From NCBI RefSeq assembly GCF_000407485.1, contig NZ_ASWD01000007.1:1-64000 (forward strand): a stretch of DNA of 64,000 nt, in the 5' to 3' direction. Positions 56,575 to 63,964 of the stretch are shown piece after piece. Made by a program: the position numbers and the translations under genes. Every line of letters starts with the position of its first letter. Positions within the stretch are counted from its first letter, which is position 1. The stretch comes from Enterococcus pallens ATCC BAA-351 (GTDB lineage Bacteria; Bacillota; Bacilli; Lactobacillales; Enterococcaceae). The notes under the pieces are model-generated. The model searched no databases, had not been told where the DNA came from, and saw only the letters and a list, made by a program, of their open reading frames with translations.

Positions 56575-58236
56575 TTAGACAACGATAGGATTGAAGTTAA
56601 AGTCCCCTAAATCAAATTCTCCAGAATCTTCAATCTCGTCGTAAAAATTAAGCGCATGTAAAAAAGCGAAAAACCCATCTGTTTTCCGCTTTTCTTTATC
56701 TATTTTTCTATATTCTTTGTTGCCATTGGAAAGAAACTCAACATAGACATTGCCGACATACCACCGCATCAATGGATCATCTCCGAAAACTATATTCTGG
56801 TTGATAAACAAATCATCTACCAGCGGCGATAGCTTGCTATGGGTGAAATTCCCAGTTCGAACAACTTCTACCTCAAACCCAGCTTCTTCTAGTTTGGGTT
56901 TCAGTATGGTTGCTCTATAGGTGTCCATTGCAATCTTTTTAATATAATAATGTTGGGCTTGCTCTAAGAACCACTTGACTACCTTGTCTGGATCAATCGA
57001 TTTTCCATAGACGATCTCAGCATTCCCCTTTTCCATCGCTAGATTAATTATGTCTGGATTGATATCTTGTAATTCCAAAGCCGAATAATGAATAAATGTA
57101 TGCTGTAGCCAGACTGTTTTTCCATTATTTTTACCTAAACATCCTACAGAACAAAAGTCTCGAACGTCTGCAAAATCCACACCACCTATTACCTCAGCAC
57201 TGTTAAATTCTTCGGGAATATCCTGTTTAGTTGCCAGGCGGTCTTCATAACTTGCAACTTCAAATCTAGTATCTTCTACAGGAGAATTCATTCTTTTTGT
57301 CATGAACTCAACTCGAATTGGTGCGCTCACTTTCCCCTGTTGGTATTCCTGCTTCATTTTTCTCATAAGGGTATGATTGTATGGTAACGAGGGGTTTGCT
57401 TTTTGCCAATTTGTTGGCTCATCAGCTTCCTCCGGAGAATCTATTTTGCAAACAAATGGAAACAAGGTGACATCTTCTAATGGTATCTCACCATTAAGTA
57501 TCATCCTAGACTGTTCTTTCAAATCATCTAAGGGACCTCCACGAACATTTCCATCCGTACTTGTATGAAACTCCCGATAATCCTGAATTTTCCCTCCGGC
57601 TGAAGTGAACACTTTAATTGATTTGTAGTTATCATATTCGTGTTCTTCATCGAAAATGACACACCCAGGGCGCTTTCCATCCTTTGTCCGAGCATTTGAA
57701 GTGTTGTACCTCATTTTACTTTTCGTGCTATTGCTCTTAATAAGTTTTTCAGAGCGATAGAAAGCATTTTTTAGTTTCTTTTTATTTTTGTCTGATTCTA
57801 AAACGTCTTTTACATCAGTGAACGATTGCTTAGCCTGATCTTCGCTTGTGGCAACAATTTCTATGTTGTAATGCTCAATACCGTGCTGCTTTGTCATCAT
57901 GAAAAAAGAATTCCATGATAGAAAACCGTTTTTCCCCCCACCACGTCCCATAAAAATAAAGTAACGGTTAAACACCAAATCATTTGTGTCTTTCCAACGC
58001 AAACCGAAAATAAAACAGTTTAGGAATTTTTCCCAAGGAAAGAGCTTATAGGGAAAATATCGTTCTGGAATTTTAACTGAATTGTCTACCATTTCTTTAT
58101 CCATGTATATATCATCGCGACACAATACTTTTTCTTGTAAAAACTTCTTCAGTAAGTGCTGCTCTTTACAAACGATCAACCTGCCAGAATCAATGAGATC
58201 AAAATAATATTCAACATAAGGATGCGTACACGGCAT
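56575..58236 (-). CDS. terminase large subunit
   Basis: 553-residue packaging motor. The ATPase part has the Walker A-like loop FMGRGGGKNGFLSW and the Walker B segment GCVIFDEEHEYDN. The nuclease half (about 340-540) has GGVDFADVRDFCSVG and later acidic segments (LVDDLFINQNI). It cuts and drives DNA into the head. It overlaps the small subunit stop by one base. Of the cos-type family with P27-like partners. Confidence 0.94.
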   Translation of the reverse strand: MPCTHPYVEYYFDLIDSGRLIVCKEQHLLKKFLQEKVLCRDDIYMDKEMVDNSVKIPERYFPYKLFPWEKFLNCFIFGLRWKDTNDLVFNRYFIFMGRGGGKNGFLSWNSFFMMTKQHGIEHYNIEIVATSEDQAKQSFTDVKDVLESDKNKKKLKNAFYRSEKLIKSNSTKSKMRYNTSNARTKDGKRPGCVIFDEEHEYDNYKSIKVFTSAGGKIQDYREFHTSTDGNVRGGPLDDLKEQSRMILNGEIPLEDVTLFPFVCKIDSPEEADEPTNWQKANPSLPYNHTLMRKMKQEYQQGKVSAPIRVEFMTKRMNSPVEDTRFEVASYEDRLATKQDIPEEFNSAEVIGGVDFADVRDFCSVGCLGKNNGKTVWLQHTFIHYSALELQDINPDIINLAMEKGNAEIVYGKSIDPDKVVKWFLEQAQHYYIKKIAMDTYRATILKPKLEEAGFEVEVVRTGNFTHSKLSPLVDDLFINQNIVFGDDPLMRWYVGNVYVEFLSNGNKEYRKIDKEKRKTDGFFAFLHALNFYDEIEDSGEFDLGDFNFNPIVV

Positions 58237-58559
58237 TAAACATCATCCTCCTCGTCGTCAGGTACTTCTTCTTCGTCTACTGCTAAAATGTCCAATATAT
58301 CAGTCATACGCTTGTGGATTTTAGGAAGTTCAACTACTGCATCGCTTCTTTTTCTAAAGACCTGGCTCCCATTTTTTATTGTGATCATAGCGCCCTTACG
58401 TTCGATTTCAGTTTTCAATTTTTCTTTGATTTCCCAAAAAGCTAAATAGTCTAAAACTAAGTCATGCCAATAGATATCGGTCTTTTTTTCACGTTTCAAT
58501 TTTTCTAGCAATGCCGTCTTTAGCTTTTGTTTACGGGAATCACGGCTCATTTTTGGCAT
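58236..58559 (-). CDS. terminase small subunit, P27-like
   Basis: 107-residue protein in the small-terminase slot. Basic helical start (DSRKQKLKTALLEKLKREKK), the motif IYWHDLVLDYLAFWEIKEKL, and an acidic end (DEEEVPDDEEDDV). This resembles P27-family small subunits, which recognise the packaging site. It directly precedes the large subunit. The supposed cos region lies just upstream. Confidence 0.82.
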   Translation of the reverse strand: MPKMSRDSRKQKLKTALLEKLKREKKTDIYWHDLVLDYLAFWEIKEKLKTEIERKGAMITIKNGSQVFRKRSDAVVELPKIHKRMTDILDILAVDEEEVPDDEEDDV

Positions 58560-58667
58560 GATACCCCCCCTCTCACATGCGCGTGAAGAAAATATATTTT
58601 CCGACCACCACCCCCTCGTTTACCGTACCCCTCCGAAATCATTGAAAGTTTTCGACCGGGGGGTCTA
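58560..58667. other. candidate cos (packaging) region
   Basis: A 108-base non-coding, unusually G/C-run-rich stretch in an AT-rich phage, between the small terminase and the HNH module. It contains C6/G6 runs, the palindromic GACCGGGGGGTC (58654-58665) and an AT-palindrome AAAATATATTTT. In phages with P27-type terminases and an HNH nuclease the cos site lies here. The nick position cannot be given. Confidence 0.5.
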
Positions 58668-58970
58668 TCAAGAAACGATTCTAATATATTTTTTTGCGAA
58701 ATCGATATAGAAATGAATTTCATCAGCAGAATAAGAGTAGTACTTCTTTATTCTGTCAATATTCAATCTTTCTCTGACTTCATCTGGTGTCATCTTCTCA
58801 CATTTATTTATACTGGTTAGCGTTCTGATGTTTACATATCTTAGATAAGCTAGACGCGAAAAATAATTGATCAAATCTCTTTGAATACTATCGCGTTGGT
58901 CTTTAGGTGTCTCAGCAATATCTATCATCTGTTCAGTCTCATAGCTATCACTACCGTCTACTATAATCAC
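58668..58970 (-). CDS. hypothetical phage protein before the terminases
   Basis: 100-residue protein of unknown function. Helical; IAETPKDQRDSIQRDLINYF and MTPDEVRERLNIDRIKKYY suggest an all-alpha small protein. The start is GTG at 58970 with AGAGGTGG upstream, three bases after the HNH stop. Lies between HNH and the candidate cos region. Confidence 0.6.
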   Translation of the reverse strand: MIIVDGSDSYETEQMIDIAETPKDQRDSIQRDLINYFSRLAYLRYVNIRTLTSINKCEKMTPDEVRERLNIDRIKKYYSYSADEIHFYIDFAKKYIRIVS

Positions 58971-58973
58971 TCT

Positions 58974-59309
58974 TTACCACCTCTCTTCAGGATTAAAGTT
59001 TTGAAATGGTTTTCGCTTGAATCTATTCTTCCCTTGGTATCTGTCGTGTTCTTTGTTATGACATCTAATACAAACAGACTCGGTATTATTCAAGTCTAAA
59101 GCTAAGTCAGGCCTATGTTTGACTTCAATCTTATGATGGACATTCTTTGCAGGTGAATACTTACCTAACTGTTTGCATCGCTGACATTCGTAGTTATCTC
59201 GCTCAAGAGCCTGAATCCGCAACCTTCTCCACTTAGCACCTTTATAAAAATAAATAAGCTTATCCTCACGGATAAGCTTCATCAACCAATTTAAAGTTTC
59301 GTTATTCAT
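58974..59309 (-). CDS. HNH endonuclease of the packaging module
   Basis: 111-residue HNH nuclease. Two zinc CxxC pairs (CQRCKQ and CIRCHNKEHD) flank the HNH core VHHKIEVKHRPDLALDLNN. HNH proteins beside terminases in cos phages are required for cutting the DNA during packaging (known from HK97 and phi-SLT-type phages). The N-terminal part (IYFYKGAKWRRLRIQALERD) is the usual lead-in. Confidence 0.9.
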   Translation of the reverse strand: MNNETLNWLMKLIREDKLIYFYKGAKWRRLRIQALERDNYECQRCKQLGKYSPAKNVHHKIEVKHRPDLALDLNNTESVCIRCHNKEHDRYQGKNRFKRKPFQNFNPEERW

Positions 59310-59560
59310 TTTTTTCCTTTCAATTTCTTATAGTATTCTTTCGTCCAAATCTTTTGAATTTCACAAACGGCATCAATGGATAAATTCTCTATATTAATTC
59401 CCAGTTCCAACAACTTAGTTTGGTTATGTTTCTGAGCTATTAAATTCTGCATAACAACAGTTAACACTGCAGCAGAATCTTCATTCGATAAATTTTTTTC
59501 AGCTATTGAGCGAATAGTTTCATTTACCAATTCTTCTAACGCTTTAGTTCTATTCTCCAT
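59306..59560 (-). CDS. hypothetical phage protein
   Basis: 84-residue helical, soluble protein with no recognised domain (LEELVNETIRSIAEKNLSN, then IQKIWTKEYYKKLKGKK). It overlaps the HNH start by 4 bases, so the pair is coupled. It is the first protein gene after the tRNA, at the head of the packaging operon. Confidence 0.6.
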   Translation of the reverse strand: MENRTKALEELVNETIRSIAEKNLSNEDSAAVLTVVMQNLIAQKHNQTKLLELGINIENLSIDAVCEIQKIWTKEYYKKLKGKK

Positions 59561-59587
59561 TTATAGCCTCCTTAATTAATGAATCTA

Positions 59588-59661
59588 TGGACCTTGCAGG
59601 ACTCGAACCTGCGACCAAGCGGTTATGAGCCACCAGCTCTAACCTACTGAGCTAAAGGTCC
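59588..59661 (-). tRNA. prophage tRNA with anticodon CAT (Ile2 or Met)
   Basis: Full cloverleaf on the minus strand: acceptor GGACCTT / AAGGTCC, D-arm TAGCTCAGTAGGTTAGAGC, anticodon loop CTCATAA (CAT), T-arm GCAGGTTCGAGTCCTGC, discriminator A, CCA not encoded. The body resembles the tRNA-Ile(CAT) of low-GC Firmicutes, in which TilS changes C34 to lysidine to read AUA, more than initiator or elongator Met tRNA. The anticodon stem has two G-U pairs. Confidence 0.9.
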
Positions 59662-59967
59662 ACGACAAGGCAACATGTCGAAATTAGATAAAAGGAGTGT
59701 CTCAACTCCTTAATTGAATTTTGCTGCCTTGATAAGATTGAGGGTTGTTTCAGTGAAACAATTCTTTTTTTATAGTTTATGTGAGTAATCTATAATAAAG
59801 ATGTCCCCTTTATAAAAATAGCTAGCACAGTCGTTTTTGTTAATGATTAGCATTTTCTCTCGCGCGCCGAGTAGCTTTTTTGTGTTGTGTTGGCTGACTA
59901 GCTACAGTTATCATAGTACTAGTATATATCTTAGTTTGTAGGTGTTGTGTGCAAGTTTTGTGCATGG
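59662..59967. other. non-coding region between ArpU gene and tRNA
   Basis: About 306 bases without a supported gene. A hairpin TTGTTTC / GAAACAA (59745-59761) followed by TTCTTTTTTT could end plus-strand transcripts. Being between the late regulator and the late genes, the stretch probably holds the late promoter and the ArpU target, but no certain -10/-35 pair could be chosen on the minus strand. Confidence 0.5.
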
Positions 59968-60486
59968 CTACCATTCATTTATCATGTCAATGCCGAATAG
60001 TATTATTGATAAGTCTTCTACCGCATCTCTGCATGTTCTATTTACTGTGGAGCGATCCATGTGCATCTGTTCAGCGAGTTTTTCTTCACTCAACAAAGGA
60101 TACTCAATATATCTTTTATTAATTACTCTCCATCTTCTCTGTTCCTCTACTTTGTTACTTACTTGGCAACTCTGTTTATAAACTTCTAAAGCTAAATCTA
60201 CATGCTTCATTAATTTTACTGTCTTGGCTTTATTTTGCATCAACATATCTAAGTTAAGCCATTTGTGTTCCCAGAAACTTCCCTGGTTAATTTCTACTTG
60301 TTCTTCTACAACTTTACTATGAACCTTAAGCTTGTGATATTGCTTAAGTAATAAACGAGTATTATGCAATGCTCGTTCCTTAAATTTCTTTTTTTCTGCT
60401 TCACGGTCTTTTCTTATGCCTACTCTTATTTTATATGCCAACTGATCAAGTTGTTTATCTGACAATTCATGCACGTTAATCTCCAA
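59968..60486 (-). CDS. ArpU-family late transcription regulator
   Basis: 172-residue sigma-factor-like regulator of the ArpU family, which turns on packaging and lysis genes in Gram-positive phages. The C-terminal region resembles sigma region 4: YPLLSEEKLAEQMHMDRSTVNRTC. The N-terminal part is a basic helix (KIRVGIRKDREAEKKKFKER). TTG start at 60486 with GGAGG before it. It sits at the boundary between early and late genes, as expected. Confidence 0.85.
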   Translation of the reverse strand: MEINVHELSDKQLDQLAYKIRVGIRKDREAEKKKFKERALHNTRLLLKQYHKLKVHSKVVEEQVEINQGSFWEHKWLNLDMLMQNKAKTVKLMKHVDLALEVYKQSCQVSNKVEEQRRWRVINKRYIEYPLLSEEKLAEQMHMDRSTVNRTCRDAVEDLSIILFGIDMINEW

Positions 60487-60520
60487 ACTACTACCTCCAA
60501 TAAAAGTATATTGCTACTTA

Positions 60521-60541
60521 CAAGCCGACGTTAGTGGACTA
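60521..60541. repeat. short repeat at early-gene ends, copy 1
   Basis: CAAGC-N5-TTAGTGGACTA. The same pattern occurs at 62281-62301, each copy overlapping the stop codon of an early gene on the minus strand. A weaker version (TTAGTTGCCTA) lies at 63752. Confidence 0.45.
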
Positions 60542-60740
60542 ATTGAATATCAATAAGCCGCTTCAGAACTTCCCACTCGTCTTTCGTCATCACTATGTCG
60601 TGTTGAGTATTTTCCGGTTCTCTAACTGTCTGAATGCAGACCACTTCTTTCTTTGCTTCAAAATACAAGACATCTTCGCCGCCAATGTGCTTACTGACGA
60701 AACGCACATTATCAGCTACAAACCCTTCTTTTTTACTCAT
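60531..60740 (-). CDS. small early phage protein, unknown
   Basis: 69-residue protein starting MSKKEGFVADNVRF and ending VLKRLIDIQLVH. A strong TAGGAGG lies nine bases before the ATG at 60740; in-frame codons up to 60812 also exist and would add 24 residues. No domain recognised. Its stop lies inside a repeat shared with another early gene (see repeat entry). Confidence 0.6.
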   Translation of the reverse strand: MSKKEGFVADNVRFVSKHIGGEDVLYFEAKKEVVCIQTVREPENTQHDIVMTKDEWEVLKRLIDIQLVH

Positions 60741-60808
60741 AGCTGTACCTCCTAGGGTGACATTTTCTTTTTGTATTTCAATTTCGGTTCTCATTGCTTC
60801 ATCTCCAT

Positions 60809-61141
60809 TCATTCGGTAGGCCTTAAACCGTACAACAATTTGACTGTAATCAACATTTCGCCAGGAGTACCCATATGATCAAACCATTCCCTTACTTCGG
60901 CTGAAATCGGCATCCAATCGCCACTAGCTCCTAACTGAAATTGTTTTTTACACTCTTCCTCGTCATAAGCTAGAATGGCACTTAAGCAGCCGTAAAATGA
61001 CATGCCTTCTTCTGAATACTTACCAAAATACTCGACTCTCTCATTAATGAAATCAGGTAAATCGTATTTAGGTGGTTGAATCTTTCCATCTATAATTTCA
61101 AAGCCATGAACGGCATTGTGTGCTTCAATCATTGTATTCAT
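60809..61141 (-). CDS. hypothetical early phage protein
   Basis: 110-residue acidic soluble protein. MNTMIEAHNAVHGFEIIDGK, then LPDFINERVEYFGKYSEEG; a Tyr/Trp-rich middle (MSFYGCLSAILAYDEEECKK). No family recognised. The upstream gap to 61333 is the divergent promoter region for the plus-strand moron. Confidence 0.6.
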   Translation of the reverse strand: MNTMIEAHNAVHGFEIIDGKIQPPKYDLPDFINERVEYFGKYSEEGMSFYGCLSAILAYDEEECKKQFQLGASGDWMPISAEVREWFDHMGTPGEMLITVKLLYGLRPTE

Positions 61142-61302
61142 TTGTTTTCCTCCAAACCTTTATTTACTACAAGCTACTGTTCGGAATATTTTAATTAGTG
61201 TCCTCTTAGGGATTTCAATGAACCATTACGAACACACGTAGTTTGTTAGTGTAATACCAATAATTTCTTTGCCTTGATTTTTTTAAATATCTTTCAATAA
61301 TC

Positions 61303-61311
61303 TGCTATAAT
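61303..61311 (+). promoter_or_regulatory. extended -10 promoter of the plus-strand moron
   Basis: TGCTATAAT: a consensus TATAAT (61306-61311) with the TG extension one base upstream. The -35 region is poor. ATG follows 22 bases after. Confidence 0.7.
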
Positions 61312-61333
61312 CACTTTGAGGAGTGATTAAACG

Positions 61334-61726
61334 ATGGATTGGGAACCTATATTTGATATTCTTGACAAAATTAACGCTGTAACCGGCTTGGTATCCTTCA
61401 TTATTTCTGGCGTTACCTTGTTTTTCTCAATTAGGATTAAGAACAATGTCGAGAATGCTAGAGATGAACAAACTCTTACTTTCCGCAAGCCTAAGATAAT
61501 TGGAGACTTGCAAGGATACTCGATTTATATTGATAAAAACAATGTCGAACTCATTAACAAACATGCACTTAAAAGTTTTCTTATCGAACTTGAAGAAACA
61601 TACCCATTTTTAAAAAGAAAAAAGAAAAAAGTGTTCAAGAGCTTGTACGAATCTTTAGAAAAAGATGATTGGTACTCTATAAAACGTGGTATCTCAAACT
61701 TGATAGCATACATTGAAAGGATATGA
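61334..61726 (+). CDS. moron gene 1: membrane-anchored protein, unknown
   Basis: 130-residue protein. One N-terminal membrane helix (about 15-33: VTGLVSFIISGVTLFFSI), then a cytoplasmic part of ~95 residues ending in a helical basic/acidic region (FLKRKKKKVFKSLYESLEKD, then IAYIERI). Orientation opposite to the surrounding early genes, GAGGAGTGATT before the ATG, its own promoter. No family recognised. Position fits phage morons for superinfection immunity or host defence, but nothing in the sequence proves it. Confidence 0.68.
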   Translation: MDWEPIFDILDKINAVTGLVSFIISGVTLFFSIRIKNNVENARDEQTLTFRKPKIIGDLQGYSIYIDKNNVELINKHALKSFLIELEETYPFLKRKKKKVFKSLYESLEKDDWYSIKRGISNLIAYIERI

Positions 61727-61730
61727 CATC

Positions 61731-62144
61731 ATGAATAAGAAAATGATTATTGAAAAATTGATAAACGAAACTGCTTCAAAAGACTACACGTGGCAACCCT
61801 ATTTAAACAACGAATATGAGTTTAAACATACCTTTTTTGAAAATTCTCAGCATTTCATGCCAACACTGTCTTATGTCCTAAATGCTTCACAAGGCATTTT
61901 CTTTCTTGCTTCTTTTCGCGCCATGGTTATGCCCGATGGAATTGCCGAAGAAATCGCACTTTTGTTCTTCAAATCTGGTAACGAAAACCTTGAAGAAAGA
62001 ATTGATGATAATTCTCCAGATTTATATGCCTTAAGGAAACTTATTGAGTTGAACAACGAAAATATTTACCCGAATCTTAATTCTCCTGTATCCTCTGGAG
62101 ATTTAGATAATCCTAGTGATGCTCTTTCAGATTTCTTGAAGTGA
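61731..62144 (+). CDS. moron gene 2: soluble partner, unknown
   Basis: 137-residue protein, four bases after the first moron gene. ATG at 61731 has GAAAGGA nine bases upstream; an in-frame TTG at 61713 is less likely. The start is helical and basic, the middle weakly hydrophobic (IFFLASFRAMVMPDGIAEEI), the end acidic and Ser-rich (SSGDLDNPSDALSDFLK). No domain recognised. Ends just before a strong terminator, so the two genes form a closed unit. Confidence 0.68.
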   Translation: MNKKMIIEKLINETASKDYTWQPYLNNEYEFKHTFFENSQHFMPTLSYVLNASQGIFFLASFRAMVMPDGIAEEIALLFFKSGNENLEERIDDNSPDLYALRKLIELNNENIYPNLNSPVSSGDLDNPSDALSDFLK

Positions 62145-62148
62145 TATC

Positions 62149-62265
62149 TTACTCCTCAGCGTTCAACGTAATGGTTGAACGCTTTTTATTTTTCTTGATG
62201 GTTCGCTCAGTCTTTACTAAATTTATTAAAACAATTGTATTTATTAGCATTATTAATAGATTCAT
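62149..62265 (-). CDS. 38-residue small membrane peptide, antisense to moron terminator
   Basis: Encodes MNLLIMLINTIVLINLVK and then a basic/polar tail TERTIKKNKKRSTITLNAEE. A hydrophobic helix at residues 2-17. AAAGGAG lies eight bases before the ATG. Its 3' half runs through the hairpin of the plus-strand moron terminator, so the two cannot evolve independently. Translation is likely but unproven. Confidence 0.55.
   Translation of the reverse strand: MNLLIMLINTIVLINLVKTERTIKKNKKRSTITLNAEE
62158..62193 (+). terminator. terminator of the moron operon
   Basis: Perfect stem AGCGTTCAAC / GTTGAACGCT, loop GTAATG, then TTTTTATTTTTC. It starts 14 bases past the second moron gene. Confidence 0.93.
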
Positions 62266-62280
62266 ACTTTTTTCTCCTTT

Positions 62281-62301
62281 CAAGCGTCGGTTAGTGGACT
62301 A
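62281..62301. repeat. short repeat at early-gene ends, copy 2
   Basis: CAAGC-N5-TTAGTGGACTA, matching 60521-60541; the minus-strand stop codon of the 67-residue gene (62299-62301) lies in it. Confidence 0.45.
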
Positions 62302-62502
62302 GCAATATATCCAATCTTGCTTTCCCTTCGGTCGCTCTTCAGCAGTATATTTTACAAATACATAAACACCCTCGATCCGTCCTTGATACCACTGGACTTG
62401 GCTGTCTTGTATACTGAAGCCCTTGTTCAGATACTCAGAAATAATTGACTGAAGTTCTTTGGCTGATGCTTCATTCAATATTTCTACTTTTACCTCACTC
62501 AT
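62299..62502 (-). CDS. small early phage protein, Cse60/DUF2758-like
   Basis: 67-residue protein. MSEVKVEILNEASAKELQSI, then the helix LNKGFSIQDSQVQWYQ and strand VYVFVKYTAEERP suggest the ferredoxin-like DUF2758/Cse60 group, common in Firmicute phages and plasmids. Function unknown. ATG with AATGAGGCGG just upstream, seven bases after the previous stop. Confidence 0.6.
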   Translation of the reverse strand: MSEVKVEILNEASAKELQSIISEYLNKGFSIQDSQVQWYQGRIEGVYVFVKYTAEERPKGKQDWIYC

Positions 62503-62508
62503 TCCGCC

Positions 62509-62610
62509 TCATTCCCTTTCATTCCTTATATCATCGATCTTGCCGCCAACAATGGCTGTGTAAACAATGAAACTCACTATGAAAATTAGTACAACGATAA
62601 AAAGTTTCAT
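62509..62610 (-). CDS. 33-residue small membrane peptide
   Basis: Encodes MKLFIVVLIFIVSFIVYTAI and a hydrophilic tail (VGGKIDDIRNERE). One membrane helix fills residues 3-21. It overlaps the stop of the DUF1642 gene by 4 bases, so translation is coupled, with GGAGGTGGCGG as ribosome site. Function unknown. Confidence 0.6.
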   Translation of the reverse strand: MKLFIVVLIFIVSFIVYTAIVGGKIDDIRNERE

Positions 62611-63137
62611 TCCGCCACCTCCACTGGTTCGACTGTGCCGCCTGTGATACTTGCTATCCGATCAGCTTCACTCTTTGCATCAAATTTCATAATTCCATCT
62701 TTTTCATGAGGCGATATCAAACAACCTCTACCATGAAATTCAATAAAATAGCCATTGCCTACTTTCACTCGGTACTTAGATTCAACATCATAGCCATACT
62801 GAAAAGCGTTAATGAATCGGTATGGATTCTCAAAGGACCATTCTAGAATTTGTTCTTTAGGCCAAGATGAACAAATATGGAACAATCCATGATAGGCATC
62901 CACGCCACTTTGTTCTTCTTTATTACAGAAATCCAAGAATTCCTTCATGTAAGGCGGTACTTTTACTTTCCCTGGTTCAGTCAAATCACCAACCATTTTT
63001 TCAACTTCTCCAAAAAACTTATACATTAGAGTCTGAAGATAATCCGCTCGATCATCATCGCTGACATCCGTAAAATCAAGTTTTCTTATCATTTTTCTAT
63101 TGGATTCAATCCAGTTAAGTAATCCCTGTTTATTCAT
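62607..63137 (-). CDS. DUF1642-type phage protein
   Basis: 176-residue soluble protein. The pattern LKVPPYMKEFLDFCNKE-like segment (KVKVPPYMKEFLDFCNKEEQ), then YRFINAFQYGYDVESKYRVKVGNGYF is the DUF1642 signature of streptococcal and enterococcal phages, role unknown. ATG after AAAGGAATG. Usual in early regions between replication and late genes. Confidence 0.78.
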   Translation of the reverse strand: MNKQGLLNWIESNRKMIRKLDFTDVSDDDRADYLQTLMYKFFGEVEKMVGDLTEPGKVKVPPYMKEFLDFCNKEEQSGVDAYHGLFHICSSWPKEQILEWSFENPYRFINAFQYGYDVESKYRVKVGNGYFIEFHGRGCLISPHEKDGIMKFDAKSEADRIASITGGTVEPVEVAE

Positions 63138-63166
63138 TCAATCATTCCTTTCCTTCAAATGCTGAG

Positions 63167-63451
63167 TTAAACAACTACTTCTAAATAATTCTGAATGCTA
63201 TGTTCAAAAATGAACTTCTTTTGTTTGCTTCTCGGATTGATGTTGATCATCCATACAGGAAAGTTTTGAAATGACATAAAGCCAGTTAGAAGAGTTGTTC
63301 CACTCACATCAAATCTAGTAAATGCTTGAGTAAGCTCTTCCACCTCAGAAACATTAAATTCGGTTATATAAATAGCTTTAACTGTTTTTTTGCCTTTCAA
63401 TGCCCAATGATTACCAGTAACTTTCATATCTATCCAATCTGAGTAATCCAT
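63167..63451 (-). CDS. hypothetical early phage protein
   Basis: 94-residue soluble protein, strand-rich: MDYSDWIDMKVTGNHWALKG, IYITEFNVSEVEELTQAF, MSFQNFPVWMININP. No family recognised. It starts exactly where the next upstream gene stops, so the two are coupled. Confidence 0.58.
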   Translation of the reverse strand: MDYSDWIDMKVTGNHWALKGKKTVKAIYITEFNVSEVEELTQAFTRFDVSGTTLLTGFMSFQNFPVWMININPRSKQKKFIFEHSIQNYLEVVV

Positions 63452-63721
63452 TTATTCGGCTTCCTCGCTTTCAAATATTTCTTTGTATTGGTACTGGTCA
63501 AGTGGAGCATACTTTGAATACTCTTCCATTTCCTCTTCTGCGAAAACGTAAGCAGCATCGATGTCTTCAGTTGTTTCGTACAGATCGCTATCATACATAT
63601 CTTCTGTGTACTTAACTAATTCATCAATATCAGGTTTTTCAGCAACATAGATTGGATATGTCACATCTGGCGTTCCAGGAACTATTCCTTCGTAATACAA
63701 CTTATATCCTTTGATTTTCAT
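63452..63721 (-). CDS. acidic early phage protein, unknown
   Basis: 89-residue protein with strong negative charge (SDLYETTEDIDAAYVFAEEE, end EIFESEEAE). Starts MKIKGYKLYYEGIVPG. No family recognised. Highly acidic small early proteins in phages are sometimes DNA mimics, but nothing here shows that. ATG after GAGAGGTAAAG. Confidence 0.58.
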   Translation of the reverse strand: MKIKGYKLYYEGIVPGTPDVTYPIYVAEKPDIDELVKYTEDMYDSDLYETTEDIDAAYVFAEEEMEEYSKYAPLDQYQYKEIFESEEAE

Positions 63722-63751
63722 CTTTACCTCTCCATTCTGTTAAACTGGTGG

Positions 63752-63964
63752 TTAGTTGCCTAGAACCTTGTAACAATCATCCCAAATCACATCAGAAACG
63801 CCTTTAAAAATTGGGCTTTCACCACTTACTGATTCCAAATTATCGCCTTCATAATGAGCGTCCACCCAGCCAATCCAGCCTTTTTTAAAGACTTTGCGCA
63901 TGGTTCCCCAATCTTCCCAGTAAACGTCCTTAATTATCTCAATTTTTACTTTTTTATTTTTCAT
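63752..63964 (-). CDS. small early phage protein, unknown
   Basis: 70-residue protein. KKVKIEIIKDVYWEDWGTMR and WIGWVDAHYEGDNLES; strand-rich with several Trp. No family recognised. ATG at 63964 after AAAGGAGATAAG. Last complete gene seen; the prophage continues past the window. Confidence 0.58.
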   Translation of the reverse strand: MKNKKVKIEIIKDVYWEDWGTMRKVFKKGWIGWVDAHYEGDNLESVSGESPIFKGVSDVIWDDCYKVLGN

